Origin: Kalaharituber pfeilii | Lineage: Eukaryota; Ascomycota; Pezizomycetes; Pezizales; Pezizaceae | DNA: 64,000 nucleotides | NCBI GenBank assembly: GCA_015179045.1 | Contig: WHUZ01000007.1 | Span: 434,001-498,000 of the forward strand | Direction: 5' to 3' | Shown: one piece after another, positions 1 through 12,227 of the stretch | Layout: the number at the start of each line of letters is the position of its first letter | How positions within the stretch are numbered: position 1 is the first letter of the stretch | Notes under the pieces: generated by a model | Database searches by the model: none | Seen by the model: only the letters and a program-made list of their open reading frames with translations | Told to the model about the DNA's origin: nothing | Translations under genes and position numbers: made by a program

Positions 1-964
1 ATTTTCCCTGATAACTTCTGGTAACCATTTTCAATTAGGCAGTGACAACCACTACTAGTGTAACGTACAGAATCTTTACTGCGTCACATGGTCATAAAGT
101 TTTTAGTCAACGAGAAGGCTGTTAAACAATGATTGGAGGCGAAGCAAGTGAGTAAAACTAAAGCTTACTTCCCTTGACTTACGAAGTTAAGCGCGCTGTA
201 GACAAGGAGAGTATCCTGTTGGCAGTGGTGGAGATAGTCTGATTGCATGGTGGAGACTATATGGTCATCACACGTATAGAATGTCTTGGTGCCTTGGTGT
301 CTTGGATTCTTGGATTCTTGGATTCTTCTCTTCTTTTGCTCTTCTTCTCTCTTGCTACAAGTCATTTAGCAGACTAGGACGAAAACGGAGATTTTCATAT
401 TCAAGTCTTGTGTTTCGACTTTCCAACTAGTAAAGTAGTTCCCGCATACTTCTATCATTCTAGGAAACGTAACTAGGTCATTAGTGAAAGGTCATGGAAT
501 GGCAGGTTTATTGAGAACATGCATTATCCACGGTACTAGTAACAACAACTAGTTGCAGCTTTTGAGAAGGCAATTGTAAGTGCCATGATTTGAACTCCGT
601 ATTCATAGTTACTGGGATAGTCAGACGGATTCCGGGTTGCTGTTTATTACAGCCACAGTAGAGGCATGAGTTGTAACATGCCGATATTGAGTATACTAGA
701 ACGTATGAGTTTGGCATTAGACTACAGAATCGCAGGATCAATTTCAGCCGCGTCTCTGCCATAGCTGGTAGTCTGTATGCGCGGTTACCCGACCAGAAAA
801 AAATTTCAGCCTCGATTTTGTCAGCTATTACCTTCAACTGACCAGAATGCTCTGTTTTACTAGTACATCGTTGCCTCCCATTCAATTAAACTGATCACAA
901 CCATTAAACTCAACAGGTGCGATTATCGTTGGGATTCAAGAAGGTCCGAAGTTTGGTTGCACTA
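1..964. other. Intergenic, no gene recognised
   Basis: I see no supportable gene here. The stretch contains a short direct tandem near 300-330 (TTGGATTC-type units repeated three times) and, at about 745-795, one fragment of a dispersed repeat (core TCTGCCATAG..GTCTGTATGCG) that recurs near 1430-1475 in opposite orientation and near 23104-23155. Open frames are short and resemble no family I know. Confidence 0.5.
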
Positions 965-1248
965 CTAGACAGAAAAATAAGTATTTGGACAGGGGATAGA
1001 TGCATATTATGCAATGTGTGGTATTCGGCATATTTTGGTATGCTTGGCGGTAAAACAGGCCCAAAGTCATTATGTCAGCTGTCCAAATACTTTCTTACAT
1101 AATGAATTTGGACACCCTATCAGGAAATTTGGACTGTCTTATGGCTATCACCAGCCATGTATACGAAAATATGCTAGTTTCTGCCGAATACTGCATGGGG
1201 AATAAATATGCATTTATCTCCTGTCCAAATACTTATTTTTCTGTCTAG
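965..1248. mobile_element. 284-bp MITE with TIRs and TA target duplication
   Basis: The ends are inverted copies: the left end starts CTAGACAGAAAAATAAGTAT at 965, and the reverse complement of the right end (finishing at 1248) reads the same for about 33 bases, then continues with a few mismatches. Both ends are flanked by TA, the target duplication of Tc1/mariner-pogo type transposons. Inner sequence is partly palindromic too (GCATATTTTGGTATGCTTGG on the left; GTATACGAAAATATGC on the right). There is no coding capacity; the short open frames inside are incidental. It shares termini with the 1.6-kb element at 1559-3156 and is probably an internally deleted relative. The superfamily assignment rests only on the TA duplication. 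Confidence 0.85.
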
Positions 1249-1402
1249 TACGAGGGGTAGTGCAACCAGGCCGAGTAAACTTGAGCCCCAGATCAATGCA
1301 AGCGGACTTGTCTCGGATGGACCATTACATCTAACTTCAGAGGCGGCCACGGCCGCAGTCAAATACAGCAGCTATGATACCTGCGCTGGGATTCTTTTTT
1401 TT

Positions 1403-1475
1403 ATCGGGGGGGGGGTCGGGGGGCGCAGGGTCACATAATCCCGCATACAGGCTAGTCTATGGCAGGGATGCACTG
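1403..1475. repeat. G-rich tract and dispersed-repeat fragment
   Basis: An interrupted run of G (about 1406-1423) is followed by a fragment whose reverse complement, CATCCCTGCCATAG followed by GTATGCGGGATTATGTGACCC-like sequence, matches the fragments near 745-795 and 23104-23155. It lies between the two TIR elements. There is no coding content. Confidence 0.5.
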
Positions 1476-1795
1476 GGAGTCGGAAGTAGTTACATCATAG
1501 GGCAATGCTTGGGACCACGGGCTCGGGCAAGGTCTGAGCGCAAGACTGGGCCCGGGTACTAGCCGAAAAATTAAGTATCCAGACAGGCGATCAATGAATA
1601 TTTTCGTATGCTTGGCTGTGAGACCAGTCCAAATTTCGTGATAGTATCTAAATTTTATTATGTCAGAAGTATCCGGACAGCTGACCTAATGAAATTCACC
1701 AGACAGCTGATGTAATGAATTTGAGTCTTTACATTATGAACATGATAGGTCTTAAGATTCCAAGACTACTCTTAGGAACGGCTGGTCTGGAGCTT

Positions 1796-2170
1796 TTCCA
1801 AAGCTATCCCGAGGGCTGTTCTATAAGCTGTTCTGGAGCCTATTTCCGAGGCTATTCGGTAGGACTGTTCTGGGGGTTTTTTCGGAGGCCATTCCAGAGA
1901 TTGTCCTGGAGGTTGTTTCGAGGGCTACTCTTACTACTATTATATTAATCAATCTATATACATATGGGTATCATGCTACATAACTATTCCAACCATCAGC
2001 ATCACTGACAGCCTCTGAAACAGCCTCTCGAACAGCCCCCAGAAGGGCCTCCGTAACAGCCTTTGAAACAGCCTCCGAAAGGGCCTCTTGAACAGCCTCC
2101 AGAAAAGCCTGCCGAATAGCTTCCAGAAGATCCCATCGAACAGCATGTCAATAGCCTCCCGAACTGCCTC
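1796..2170. repeat. Inverted pair of 12-bp minisatellite arrays
   Basis: On the right arm (about 1995-2170) a 12-base unit close to CCTCYRGAACAG repeats in register at least ten times with substitutions (CCTCTGAAACAG, CCTCTCGAACAG, CCTCCGTAACAG, CCTTTGAAACAG and so on). The left arm (about 1796-1930) carries the complementary unit CTGTTCYGGAGG, less regular. A spacer of about 65 bases, AT-rich, separates them. Transcribed, the region could fold into a long imperfect hairpin. The open frames across it, with LFxR-type periodic residues, are produced by the repeat and are not a protein family I recognise. Confidence 0.7.
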
Positions 2171-2558
2171 TAGAATAGTACTACAATAGTAGTGAAAACA
2201 AAAACAGCAGTATCCTAACTCTGGTAGTGATACTTTCATTTGCATTTCTCATGGTTTTAAGATATGTAGCTAAATTAGCCTTAATTCCACAATAGCTGCT
2301 CTTTTCCGAAGGGGTTATTTCAGGACCGATGAGAATATTAGTATCCTCCTTACTAAGTATAATAACTGAGTCTTTACTTACCATTTTTGCTTGCCATCCT
2401 TGTGATTAAAAATTTTGTATCATAGACACCTTGTACTTATGTTTAGGATATGGGGGTACAAAGTTTTGAAGATGCCAAATTCGTTATGTCAGCTGTCCGG
2501 TAGATTTCATCAGTTCAGCTGTCCGGATACTTCATGACATAATAAAATTTAGACACTA

Positions 2559-3032
2559 CAGTCTACCCTTGATATACCGGATCGCTAAAATCTGGCACTT
2601 TTCGTCCAGTATAGCAAGGTTCCGGTATAGCCAATACATCAATATGCGTTGCTCACAAAATCTAGCAAACATCGGGCCTTAAGAAGCATCAAATATGTAA
2701 ATGTCAACTAGAACTAAAGAAAAGTTAAGTGAATTTGGTAAACATTTTCGAGATAAATTAGTAAGATTTAACTTAACTGTGATATCCTAAGTATCTAACC
2801 TGGTATTTAGGCTGACCAGTAGCTGTATCTCCTTTGTCAGATATTTGAAACAAAGTGATAAATGCTTAGCAATAATCTCAAAAATGATAGTGCATGGAAA
2901 AAGAAACAACAAAGTGCCGAGTTTCCATTACTTGAACAACATGGTAGCAAGTGATGGTAGCAGCGGCAGTAGCAGAAGCAGTGGCAGCAGTGACGGCAGG
3001 CAGAGACCATCCGGTATAGCAAGGGTAGACTG
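2559..3032. mobile_element. 474-bp TIR element nested in the 1.6-kb element
   Basis: The ends are CAGTCTACCCTTG.TATACC at 2559 and its reverse complement ending at 3032, each flanked by TA. The interior contains several TCCGGTATAGCAAGG-like motifs and a CAG/GCAGTGG-type microsatellite near 2950-3000. A second, larger relative lies at about 34155-34832 with the same motif order, the same right terminus and the same microsatellite type. No coding frame is evident. Its position inside the 1.6-kb element means it inserted later. Confidence 0.75.
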
Positions 3033-3156
3033 TATCACGAAATTTGGTCATGGATATCTACAGCCAAGCATACAAAAATAAGCTGGTTTATACCGAATAC
3101 TGCATAGCGCATAATATGCAGTGATCATCATTCCGGATACTTATTTTTTCGGCTAG

Positions 3157-4092
3157 TACATACTGGCCCCAACTAGACTCCCTTACAATCCCTCACGCGA
3201 AGTCCGAGTTCCAGTGGAAAACAACACCAACATGCTTGCCTCCAGATTAACTCCTAAATAAACCCGTATAGAGGATATCTGTCAATATTTCTTGACCTGT
3301 TAACATGTAAGATGTGAATTGATACGCATACACGACTCCATCTGATTTATAAAGACAGAAACAGAAGCTATCTCAGCCTCCCATCTCCGGCGGTTACAAT
3401 GTCCAAGCTGGGTCTCATTGCTAGACAGTTAGACGCATCGATATACGAGTAATGATACATATATATATAACAAAGGTCAGACACATCCCGGCATTCCCGA
3501 GCACTACTGGAACCCAAAGTGAAGAATCATCTCTAGACATACAAACAGCTACAATTGAACAGCTGCGCGGCCCAGTGGTCACCTGCAAGATGGAGGTCAA
3601 TGAATTCCAAGAACGGAGCTATGACAAGAATGAAATTGGAGACCTTCAAGATATGGTCAAAGAATTGAAAAGAAAGCCGTGGATTAGAGAGGATGCTTTA
3701 CGCATCATTGCCACTTCGTCAGAATGATTCTACCCTATTGACGCTGAGATAAAGTTATATGATTCGTGTGATGAGGAGTCTGCTCCTAATGGAAATTGAT
3801 GAATTGGTCTTCTATGGTAATGCACTACGCACCTTTATTATAAAGTGGATCTGCAGAAACATGCTCAAGGCGATTTTGTGTCAAAAAAAACCACTATTGC
3901 TCCTACTATAAAGGCATCCAAGTCCCAAAGGAGAATGGAGAAATATTGTACATTATCCATAGTAACTACACCAAAAATAATGATCCATGCAGTCATCATT
4001 ATTTTAGAAGATGCAAACAAACAATATCCGTACAAAAATCTTCCAACTTCCATCCTAAATTTGCTATACTGACAATCAAACATGACAGGCCA
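3157..4092. other. Intergenic with an unrecognised short ORF
   Basis: A plus-strand frame of about 91 codons (3452-3727) ends in KELKRKPWIREDALRIIATSSE and is rich in charged residues. It could be a relic of a coding exon, but it has no clear start context, no splice partners I can place and no family I recognise. The rest of the stretch is AT-rich with nothing further visible. Confidence 0.3.
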
Positions 4093-5376
4093 TTATATCC
4101 AAGCCTTTTCTTTCAAGGCGTCCCTCTGGGTTCTCCATACCTCTTCTCCGAGCTCAATGAAGGTATCCCCCCATTCCTCGAGCAGATTCTGCACTTCTAA
4201 ACCTTCCCCTGCCTCCACTAAACTCCCCAGCCCAGCTTCTCCACCAAACGTCATAGCATACCATGATCGCTTCAGCTCTTCTACCCAGCTAGTACAAGCC
4301 TCAAAAAGGGGTTGAACTTTCGTGGCAACAAGATAGAAACTTGACCTGATGGCATGAACTCTCTTTGGTTTATGAAATTTCACACAAGCAAATTTGCTGA
4401 ACTTATAGACTGTAACAAATGCATTCCAGGATTCCAAATTGTGAAGTAGAACAAGCATTGATCCACCTGGCTTGATGAAGCTCAGGCCAAGTATGAGCTG
4501 ACAAGCTAGAAGTCTTGCAGGTTCCCAAGGACGAATATTAGCATGTTCATGATGGCGAAGATTTTGTCCATCACAAATAATGAAACTATATTGTCGTTTG
4601 TCCGTGTTTGCGGGCAGAGATTGTAGGTGTGGCAAGAGTGGAAGATTATTCTCTAACACTGACTTATCAGGAGAATTGTCAGGAATAGCTTCACCAGTCG
4701 GGAGAAATATCGAATGCATCGTGATATCCGTCCAGTTAATTGTTATACTCTCCGAAGGGTCCCCCCGGTAGTGCAAGAATTTGGCCGCCTTTTCGAGATG
4801 TAGTTCATGGCCACCACTCTCCCGATCCAAAGTCACCCCGTCGACACGCCCGCGTGGATTACGTAGGAGAAAGTATAACGAGAAGGCCCCTGGCGCCATA
4901 CACAAATCTAGTGCATGCGCAGGTTTAGATAAAACTGATCCGGGGTTTTTAGGCCTGACGCTGGTGAAGACGCCTGTTGCCGTCTCAATATCTTGCGCTA
5001 CAAAGAGCATCATTTTCAAAAATATGACCTGAAGGTTCCCATCATTTGGAGCTGAGTCGGCATTCTCTCGTTGCTTCTGGAAATGCTTGGAGGCTTTTTC
5101 TGACTCCCAGATCTGGCTAATACTATTAGTAAATAGGGATATAAATTGAAATCATACGAGACATAGTTTCTGGAAATGGCTATACAGAAGTGGAGATTTA
5201 TATGGCGCTTTGGAAATATTTCTCACCTTTTTTCTCAAATCTGAAAGCTCAATCCAGGATTCGACCTTCTTCGAGGCAATGAATTCTCTAATTTTGTCCC
5301 CTTTAAGAATATATCTGGCTCGTACGGGATCATTCGCAATCGCTTCGAATGAGCTTCTTTGCGATGAGGACTCCAT
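4093..5376 (-). CDS. FtsJ-like SAM-dependent methyltransferase domain protein
   Basis: Two exons, 5376-5158 and 5112-4093, are joined by a 45-nt intron (5157-5113, GTATGA..CCAG, branch TACTAAT) in phase 0, giving 412 residues. The SAM-binding motif I is ALDLCMAPGAFSLYFL (about residues 140-155), followed by an acidic strand end FIICDGQN and the lysine-bearing strand FIKPGGSMLVLL. This order matches the RrmJ/FtsJ ribose 2'-O-methyltransferase fold; the substrate cannot be told from sequence. The N-terminal 100 residues (MESSSQRSSFEAIANDPVRARYILKGDK) are helical and specific to fungal relatives. The ATG at 5376 is the first in frame, but CTTTAG just before it could be an acceptor, so an upstream exon is possible. 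No neighbour suggests a pathway. Confidence 0.82.
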
Positions 5377-8300
5377 TCTAAAGTAATGATTGAAGAAACA
5401 GTTGATTTAGCCAGCCTGTTATTACAGCTTTCAAGTCAAAAAATCTGTCTTCAAAGAATAGTCCAGATAAATCTCCAGGAAGAGGTGAACCTGACTCTGA
5501 CCCAATGGGTAATTTATACAATCCCCTCGTGTCACTGTTTACCAAGTGTTCGAGGCTGAGGGTTTTGCGTTTCGGCAACTATCTCAACATCGCCCACGAT
5601 GTCGATCTGCAATACCAACAGTTGTTACGTTTAGGCCACCCGTCCCACACATCTTTTGCTGTCAGCATTGAATCTTCCACCAAAGAGATGTTGAATCCTG
5701 TATATATGATGGTTGCAGCTGGAAGGTGGTAGAAGTAAGATTCGTTACTCTATTGCTTAATTGCGAAGAGTCACATACTGCCCTGTGCATTATTCGATCT
5801 ACACAAACCATGTCTGCGCTGATTGGGTAGCCGCGTATACAATACGCATATGGGCTGTGCAACGGAGTACTAGGGAATTCGATGGCGGCAAAGCAGTAGT
5901 AGCTATGTTTCAGGCCTCCATCTATTCTATGCATAACTCAGATTTGTCTGGAAGTCTTTGGGTTGCGCAGGATGATAGGCCACCCATCGGCTTTGATATA
6001 GGTTGAAGTTGGCCTTACAGGCGCAGCAAAAACATTAGCATACTAATACCATAGTTGGGTGTCTCCTCCGCTCTAACTCTGTAAACATGGAAGGTCCGCC
6101 AAGACCACCAAACTATGAACGCTCTGCAGGATTGGAATTAATTTGCTGCTTTGCAGCCCAGTTTCGTGACTGATATTGCAGGTACTGTATTTTGAAGCAA
6201 TTAACATCAGAAGACGTCGATTCCGGCAGCAGATCAACGCAGTTTACCTGCAGACTAATAAACAAGTACATAAATCCTCCACCACTTGTAGAAACCTTCC
6301 ACAGACGTAACCAAATTCCGTCCATTATCTCCATATCCTTCACCCCATAAAATCTTCCCAGCTTATCCTCTAACCGCCCTTCACCACGATGCATGCCATC
6401 CAACCTATACCAGTCACCTATTGGCCACTCTCATATATCGACAACAGATATGCACTGGCAATCTTGGCTATTGACCAGGGGCGAAATGTTGTGCGAACAT
6501 TTGTAGGTCGAGGAACCAGGTACATCAAGGAGATTGTAGCAGATTCAGCCCAGCAAAGGGTAGTCTTCTAGCCTCGAACCAGTATGCCAAGACGCTTCAG
6601 TAGCAACGTACTTATGTATTAAACGCCTGGTCCGAGGCTAGTAGTCTTCCATGGGCAAGCAGGTAGTAGTTGCTTACTAACTTGGGAGGAGCTTACCGTT
6701 CGTTCGGAAGTTTGAAAGGGGAATAATCACAGGGGGCTGTATTAATGAACCTAATTGAGATACATAATGACCGAGAGCAGAAGCCCTTTCTCCCTATAGC
6801 TAATTAAAATGTTGGTTATTAGAAATCTTGCTGCGAGGCACAGCAAGACGAGTGAGGATTGATTTAGTGTCGTTATGGCTATAACACTTCTCAAAGCCAA
6901 TGATTGTGTTAACACTGTTCTACGGCCACTCAAATGCCAAAGTTCTCGGGTGTATCCTCAGGAAAGTACAGATATTCATTTTGGTTTTTTGAAGTGGCTG
7001 CAAATGATGGATTTTTGCATGTACGTGGCACATGTATTGTATTGATTCATGGAACACAAAAGGATATATATTTCCGAAATAGGATCTGAAGGGGTCTCGA
7101 ACCACTGAAGGGTGCTCTCGTTCCAAGGGCTTTGAAGATGAAGCACAAGAGGCTTCTAGTCTTGGCAATAGGGTGTGACTTGCCCGCATTAGGAAAATAG
7201 TATACAGTTTATTGATCAAGCTTGCAAGCTTTGTTCTACCTCTTAAACAGTAACATCTCAAGACGTATTTACAAGTATTCTCCTATACTATTTCCGATTA
7301 TTGATACAGCAATAGTCAAGCGTCGAGACAAAATCTGCTCTCTCCTCATTCCATGGCCATCTAAGGTACCATGAGTATGCACTAATTAAAGATCAATTCG
7401 ATGACTGACATATTGAATATGTATTAGTGTTATAATTACCTCACATGGCAATTCTGCGTGCTCGCCAGGACAATTCTAATGTAGCAGGCCCGAGAATGTG
7501 AGATCGTAAAGAGGTAGCAATTCCAACTCAATGCTGTAACTCCATCGATATAAGCGTTCATTTCATAGCCATAGCAATCTCTAAACTTAAGCAGCATGCA
7601 TGGATCAGATCATATCCATCTAGCCTCCATAGATCTCCGATGGGGGAGACGATATGTTTGTTTCTTGTAAATCAACTACTTTACAATGAGCGATAGGAGA
7701 CATGTATTGATCTGAGTGACACCATCAATCCGTGTTCGCATCAAGTGAGTGAATGAGTAAGAGTATTCTAATTAATAACATGACTTAGGCGTCTATGAAG
7801 CACTTATTGTGATAGTTGTGTCTCACATATAAACATCGCCGTACGTTATTACCCCGGGCTTCCCCAGCATTTGTACCTATGTAAGTGCACGGGCAATATC
7901 TTTTGAGCTGATCGCTCACAGGGTCTGGCGGACCCTAGCAAGGCTTTGTTTCAGCAAAAAGTAATCACAACGGTTCAAACGAGCGTGGGTATACGAAACC
8001 TGCATGTCCAAGTTCGTATGTTTTGCGTTATACTCTTTGATTGACGTAATTCGCGGTTTATTTATGGAGGATATTAGGACCGGAGAGTAGGCCTGCCGCT
8101 ACAAATGGACAAAGAAGAAAATAAGATAAAAAAACGCTCGTACATGATGTGGATCTTTACCCGATTGAACGTTCATATCCTAAGTTTGATTGCCGGACGC
8201 TTGGAGGGTCGTGCCTAGAGTTCTAGAATACTCTCCTCTTCGAGGGGTAATGTAACTATATTGAGGAACCTCCGCACTTTTGTGACCCAGAAAGGAACTT

Positions 8301-9059
8301 GAACGCTCTGAACGTCTAGTGTGATATTGGTATGAATTGCCGCTCTTTCGCCGTAAATAGATGAGCATTCTTGCAGTGAGCATAGGAAAAATATCCAATC
8401 TGTAACGAGGTGTATAAAAGGCTCAAAATTACGAGCGCTTCCTGGATGCTAAAGGTATTGAGCGCAGGGCTTTTATAAGGAAGAAGGTAATGGTTAATTA
8501 CTTATTTTGATATATCACGCAATCGATGAAGTTTGCATTACATTTGATTTATTACATGCTCGCGCTTGTCCAGGCTAATGTGCGAGACCTTGTAGCTGAA
8601 GAGGGGTTATCCTCAAAGCAGGCTTTACGTTTCCTGCTCACATTCAGAGACACACCAGTAAGATGACATGATAGAAAACGATAATTGCATGAATATATGC
8701 ACGAGGTAGCTAATATGATGCAAACAAAGCAGAAGAGGGAAAAGACATATTCTCCCAGAAAGAAGCCTCCCGAGTCACTTATATCGTTAAATATGGAATG
8801 AATATCCTCAGATTCCTCTGCAACTTGACAGAGATGTCAAAATGATTCAACTGAGTTGATTAGATGCCGTTCTCCGCTATAAAAACACACTCATAGTGGG
8901 ATATAATTCGTAAATGAAACAGCATGGAAAGACAGGTAATCTATGCATTCGACCGGATTCTCACAGCTCACCCCGTTTTGGCTTCCGGGCGGTAATAAAC
9001 CACCTACATTCCCTCTGTTAGATACCTGGCAGTGAACATGTACAATGTATACATTAGGC
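5377..9059. other. Long gene-poor spacer
   Basis: No confident gene. The best candidate is a minus-strand frame at about 6113-6420 that reads GDWYRLDGMHRGEGRLEDKLGRF.. and then a GTAAAC donor-like site near 6247; it may be a relic exon, but I cannot name it or join it to others. A plus-strand frame near 6389-6571 is its shadow. From 6700 to 8890 the sequence is AT-rich without open frames above about 110 codons. Confidence 0.4.
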
Positions 9060-10562
9060 TCACCCTTCACAGTAGTACTTTCCACCACCCCTTCCAAGAT
9101 CTCTTTTCACTCTTACAGCAAGATCTTCTACTTGCTGAGTAGTCCATCCCTCCATCTTAGTCAACAAACCCAGTGCAAATGGAACTAAACTCTCACAGGC
9201 ACCAATATACCCCCATTTTCCGAGTTCCTTGAGCTTGGGGTCCTTTGGCCACTGTCCCAGAGGCCAAATCACCCTTTGCTCTTGGACATCTAAGAATCCA
9301 AGATTCTCTAACCAGGATTTCATATGTTTAGCCACTTGCAGAATGCGGCCGATCTTCAGGTACGCCTCATTCATTACTCGCACGTAATATCCAAGTGGGC
9401 AATTATCTACTGTGTCGTCTGGAGCAGGAGTGCCGTCAGGGAGAAAAAGTTCGCAGCCATAGTCTTGAAAGTCGATGTATCCGCCTGGCTGAAGATGTCT
9501 GGAGTTTACTCTTAGCCAAGAAAAACCGCTATTGGAATAGATGTACAGCTTTATGGAAACTGACTTATAGGCCTGCCGTAGCACAAAGTCCCAATCATTG
9601 ACACAGCCACTGAGGGTGCGAATGTGGATCATATCGAAATAATTTTTTTCATATGGCCATTCTGCCTCCATGTCCTCCACCTCAAACCTGCAATTGGGAG
9701 GCACCCTGGGAGTTTATCAATAATGAATCAATTCAAACCGAATCGAGGCGATCATTCTACATACCAGCTGGGTTGTATAGGACTTAGATCAGTACCTATA
9801 ATTTCAGCTTGGGGATGTTCACTGCGTGGGCATAAAGCAATATGGTAATGATGTTAGTCAAAAATCAATCCTTTACTGAAATAGATGAATCGCTTGGTGT
9901 CTTACTCAGCCATGTCAATCGCCCAAATCCCAGTTCCTGTGCCAACATCTAAAATCCGCTTGGGATTCTCAATTGGGGCTGTATATAGTTTCCCCCCCAT
10001 AAGCGATAGAAAAATATGATGGTACAAGTCCAGCCTGTCTTGTTCTCGCTCATCATTCGGCATGTAATATGTCTCAAGTTTTTCATGACAGCCATCATGA
10101 TAATGTCGTCCGTTTTCATAGGTGAAACTGGACGCATAGGACTTCTCCCTAAACCGAGCAACATATAGGGATAGTTACTTGATAGACAATTGTCAGCATG
10201 CGATGCTTGTATGATAGGGAAATTAGAATATTACGTCGTTGCTGTAGTTTACATACATATAGTGAAAGACGTTGAATTAGAAATTGCGGCTGCGACATTG
10301 TATATGCGCAAATTTTGTATGATACTCACGTTGAGCTAGGATCATCAGTATCATAATCAGAACAAGATTCGAAGGGTTCCTGGTAAATTATGGAGCGCAA
10401 AATTTGGAGCGCAACATCCCGTTAGTTTGGTACAGGTAATGGTGGGATATGGGGCAATGCCAGGCCAGTGGGTAAGGTTACATCGTCCGTTTCGATTGCT
10501 GGCAGGGTGTCTGCAAATTCCGGCTCCTCCACAAGTGCCTGCTGCGAGCTCGAGCTTGACAT
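9060..10562 (-). CDS. LaeA/UMTA-like SAM-dependent methyltransferase
   Basis: Six exons by hand: 10562-10434, 10379-10330, 10148-9906, 9821-9765, 9705-9561 and 9488-9060, giving 350 residues. Motif I is RILDVGTGTGIWAIDMAD (about residues 124-141), followed by [36 protein letters not shown], then DMIHIRTLSG and PGGYIDFQDYGCE. This is the signature series of the large fungal family related to LaeA and the UMTA methyltransferases. LaeA itself controls secondary metabolism from the nucleus, but most paralogs have unknown substrates. The N-terminus is Ser/acidic (SCSDYDTDDPSST) as in relatives. Intron 2 (10329-10149, 181 nt) is unusually long here. The last intron is ambiguous: 9560-9489 or 9546-9499 both keep frame. 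No biosynthetic cluster lies beside it. Confidence 0.85.
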
Positions 10563-12227
10563 GACAGTTTGTTAACGGTTAACGCCAGCAGGGTGATGGA
10601 ATTGAAAAGAAGTAGAGGATCCAAGGCCCCGCTCTTTGAAGTATTCTATCGCACTTTGCTCATATTAAGAGCAAAGGGACTAGGGCAAGGATGATTTCCA
10701 ACAAGGGAGGTTAGTCCGTAATTTAGCGTAATCCTGCCTATCGCTTCGATTTAAATCGCGATGGCCTAGCTTGGGCGAATGAAAGGTGGGGCGATTGCGT
10801 GTTTCCACCTACTTGAACGTAACCATTCGCCGCTGCAGCCAGTGCTGTCAGCATCGGTAGCGGGGTCCGCGGCCAAGATGCTGCAAGATGCTGCGATCGT
10901 AGCCCAGCATGCATTGACAGAGCTCAAGGCCAGGGTGTATGAACGAACGAGAATCCACTCCGAGGCAGCAAATCACTAGTACTACAAAAGATGAATTTCC
11001 GCTGCAGGTATAGGGGGATGTTGAACGCATTGCAAGATTTGCTGAAATGTGAAATGACGGTGGGGAGAAGTCAGATTGGTGCCAAAACATGAGGGTAACA
11101 CCAGAGGCGACAAGGTTGCATATGGAACTAGACCCCTTCCTTACTTGGTATAAGCAAGCAAATTACCCCTCGTAGGAGTAAGCAAGGTACTAAATTTGGC
11201 TCCTGGATCTAGTAGCACAGGGTTGGGAGGGTCGAGGATCTATCCATTGCCGGTCTCGTGCCCACACCCCTCTGCCTCTCAAATAAAGCTGCTGCCCTGC
11301 CCTCCAGCCTCTCATCTACAACTTATTCTATACGGATACTGGCTTCAAATGTTTACAGGCCACTTGACCATCCGAGTTCTGAGCTGAAGCTACTGTCAGT
11401 TGCCCCTAGCTTAAACAATAACTACTGTTCAGCTGACTAGATTTGCCATACTTCAAGCTCGTATTGGTGTGAGACTTGATTGCAAATCCGGTACTTATCG
11501 TGTGGGGTATTCCAACTACATGATTTCAAACTCCGGGACGTTACATATACTGAAGATTTAACAATGGAAATATGCTTGTATCTCCTCATCTTCAACAATG
11601 ACTATATCCCAAGTTTGAGATTGCCTCCTACTGGTGCACCTAGACCACCTTTCCGAACTGTCGCATACCTCCGAAAGCTCATTTCCTGATAACATTTACT
11701 TCTGTGGAACTACACGCTTTCCACTCGGAGTTTCTGAGCTTGATCACTGTACGATCAAGTCAAATATACAGAGAGAGAGCTCAAAGCACAAAACACCAAG
11801 ACATGAAGGGATATCATGAAAAATATTCGAGAAGAAATTGGAGGGTTTCCAGCCCCTCCTGACGTTCTAGAAAGTGTCCACAGAGTATTTTCTTCTCTCA
11901 AGGATAATAATCTCGCTTCGGCACTGCCGGCAGTGGTGCAGTAGTGAACATACTCGCTGGTGGAGAGCAGTCTGCTAGATATATGGAGCTCGCGCGTAAT
12001 TGCTTGCTACGAGAGAAGAACATTAACCCGCCGGACATGTACGAATTGCCCTGTGCAATCATCGTATAACCTCTATTTGGTCCACCGCCCTGGAAACCTT
12101 TTGTCCTAAATGATACAGGTGGTGTATTCTAGGTGGTTTAAGTTCTGGGACTGTCCCGAGCATTGACCTTTGTCTGTATGAAGAGGCTATCCCACACCGT
12201 CCTGGTGTTGGTACCCTGAGCTGTGGG
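10563..12227. other. Intergenic, no gene recognised
   Basis: No supportable gene. A short plus-strand frame at 11817-11945 (MKNIREEIGGFPAPPDVLESVHRVFSSLKDNN..) looks protein-like but stops after 42 codons at adjacent TAG TGA; it may be a relic exon. Other open frames are short and lack family resemblance. Confidence 0.4.

Larger units (their letters stand above)
1559..3156. mobile_element. 1.6-kb composite TIR element, TA duplication
   Basis: The left end at 1559 (CTAGCCGAAAAATTAAGTAT) and the right end at 3156 (reverse complement CTAGCCGAAAAAATAAGTAT) form a terminal inverted repeat flanked by TA on both sides. Subterminal sequence is also inverted: TTATGTCAG..TATCCGGACAGCTGA near 1660-1720 mirrors sequence near 2480-2545, so the arms are long. 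The termini closely resemble the 284-bp MITE at 965-1248. The interior carries inverted arrays of a 12-bp minisatellite (about 1796-1930 and 1995-2170) and a second nested element (2559-3032). No transposase frame is visible, so it is non-autonomous or decayed. Confidence 0.75.
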
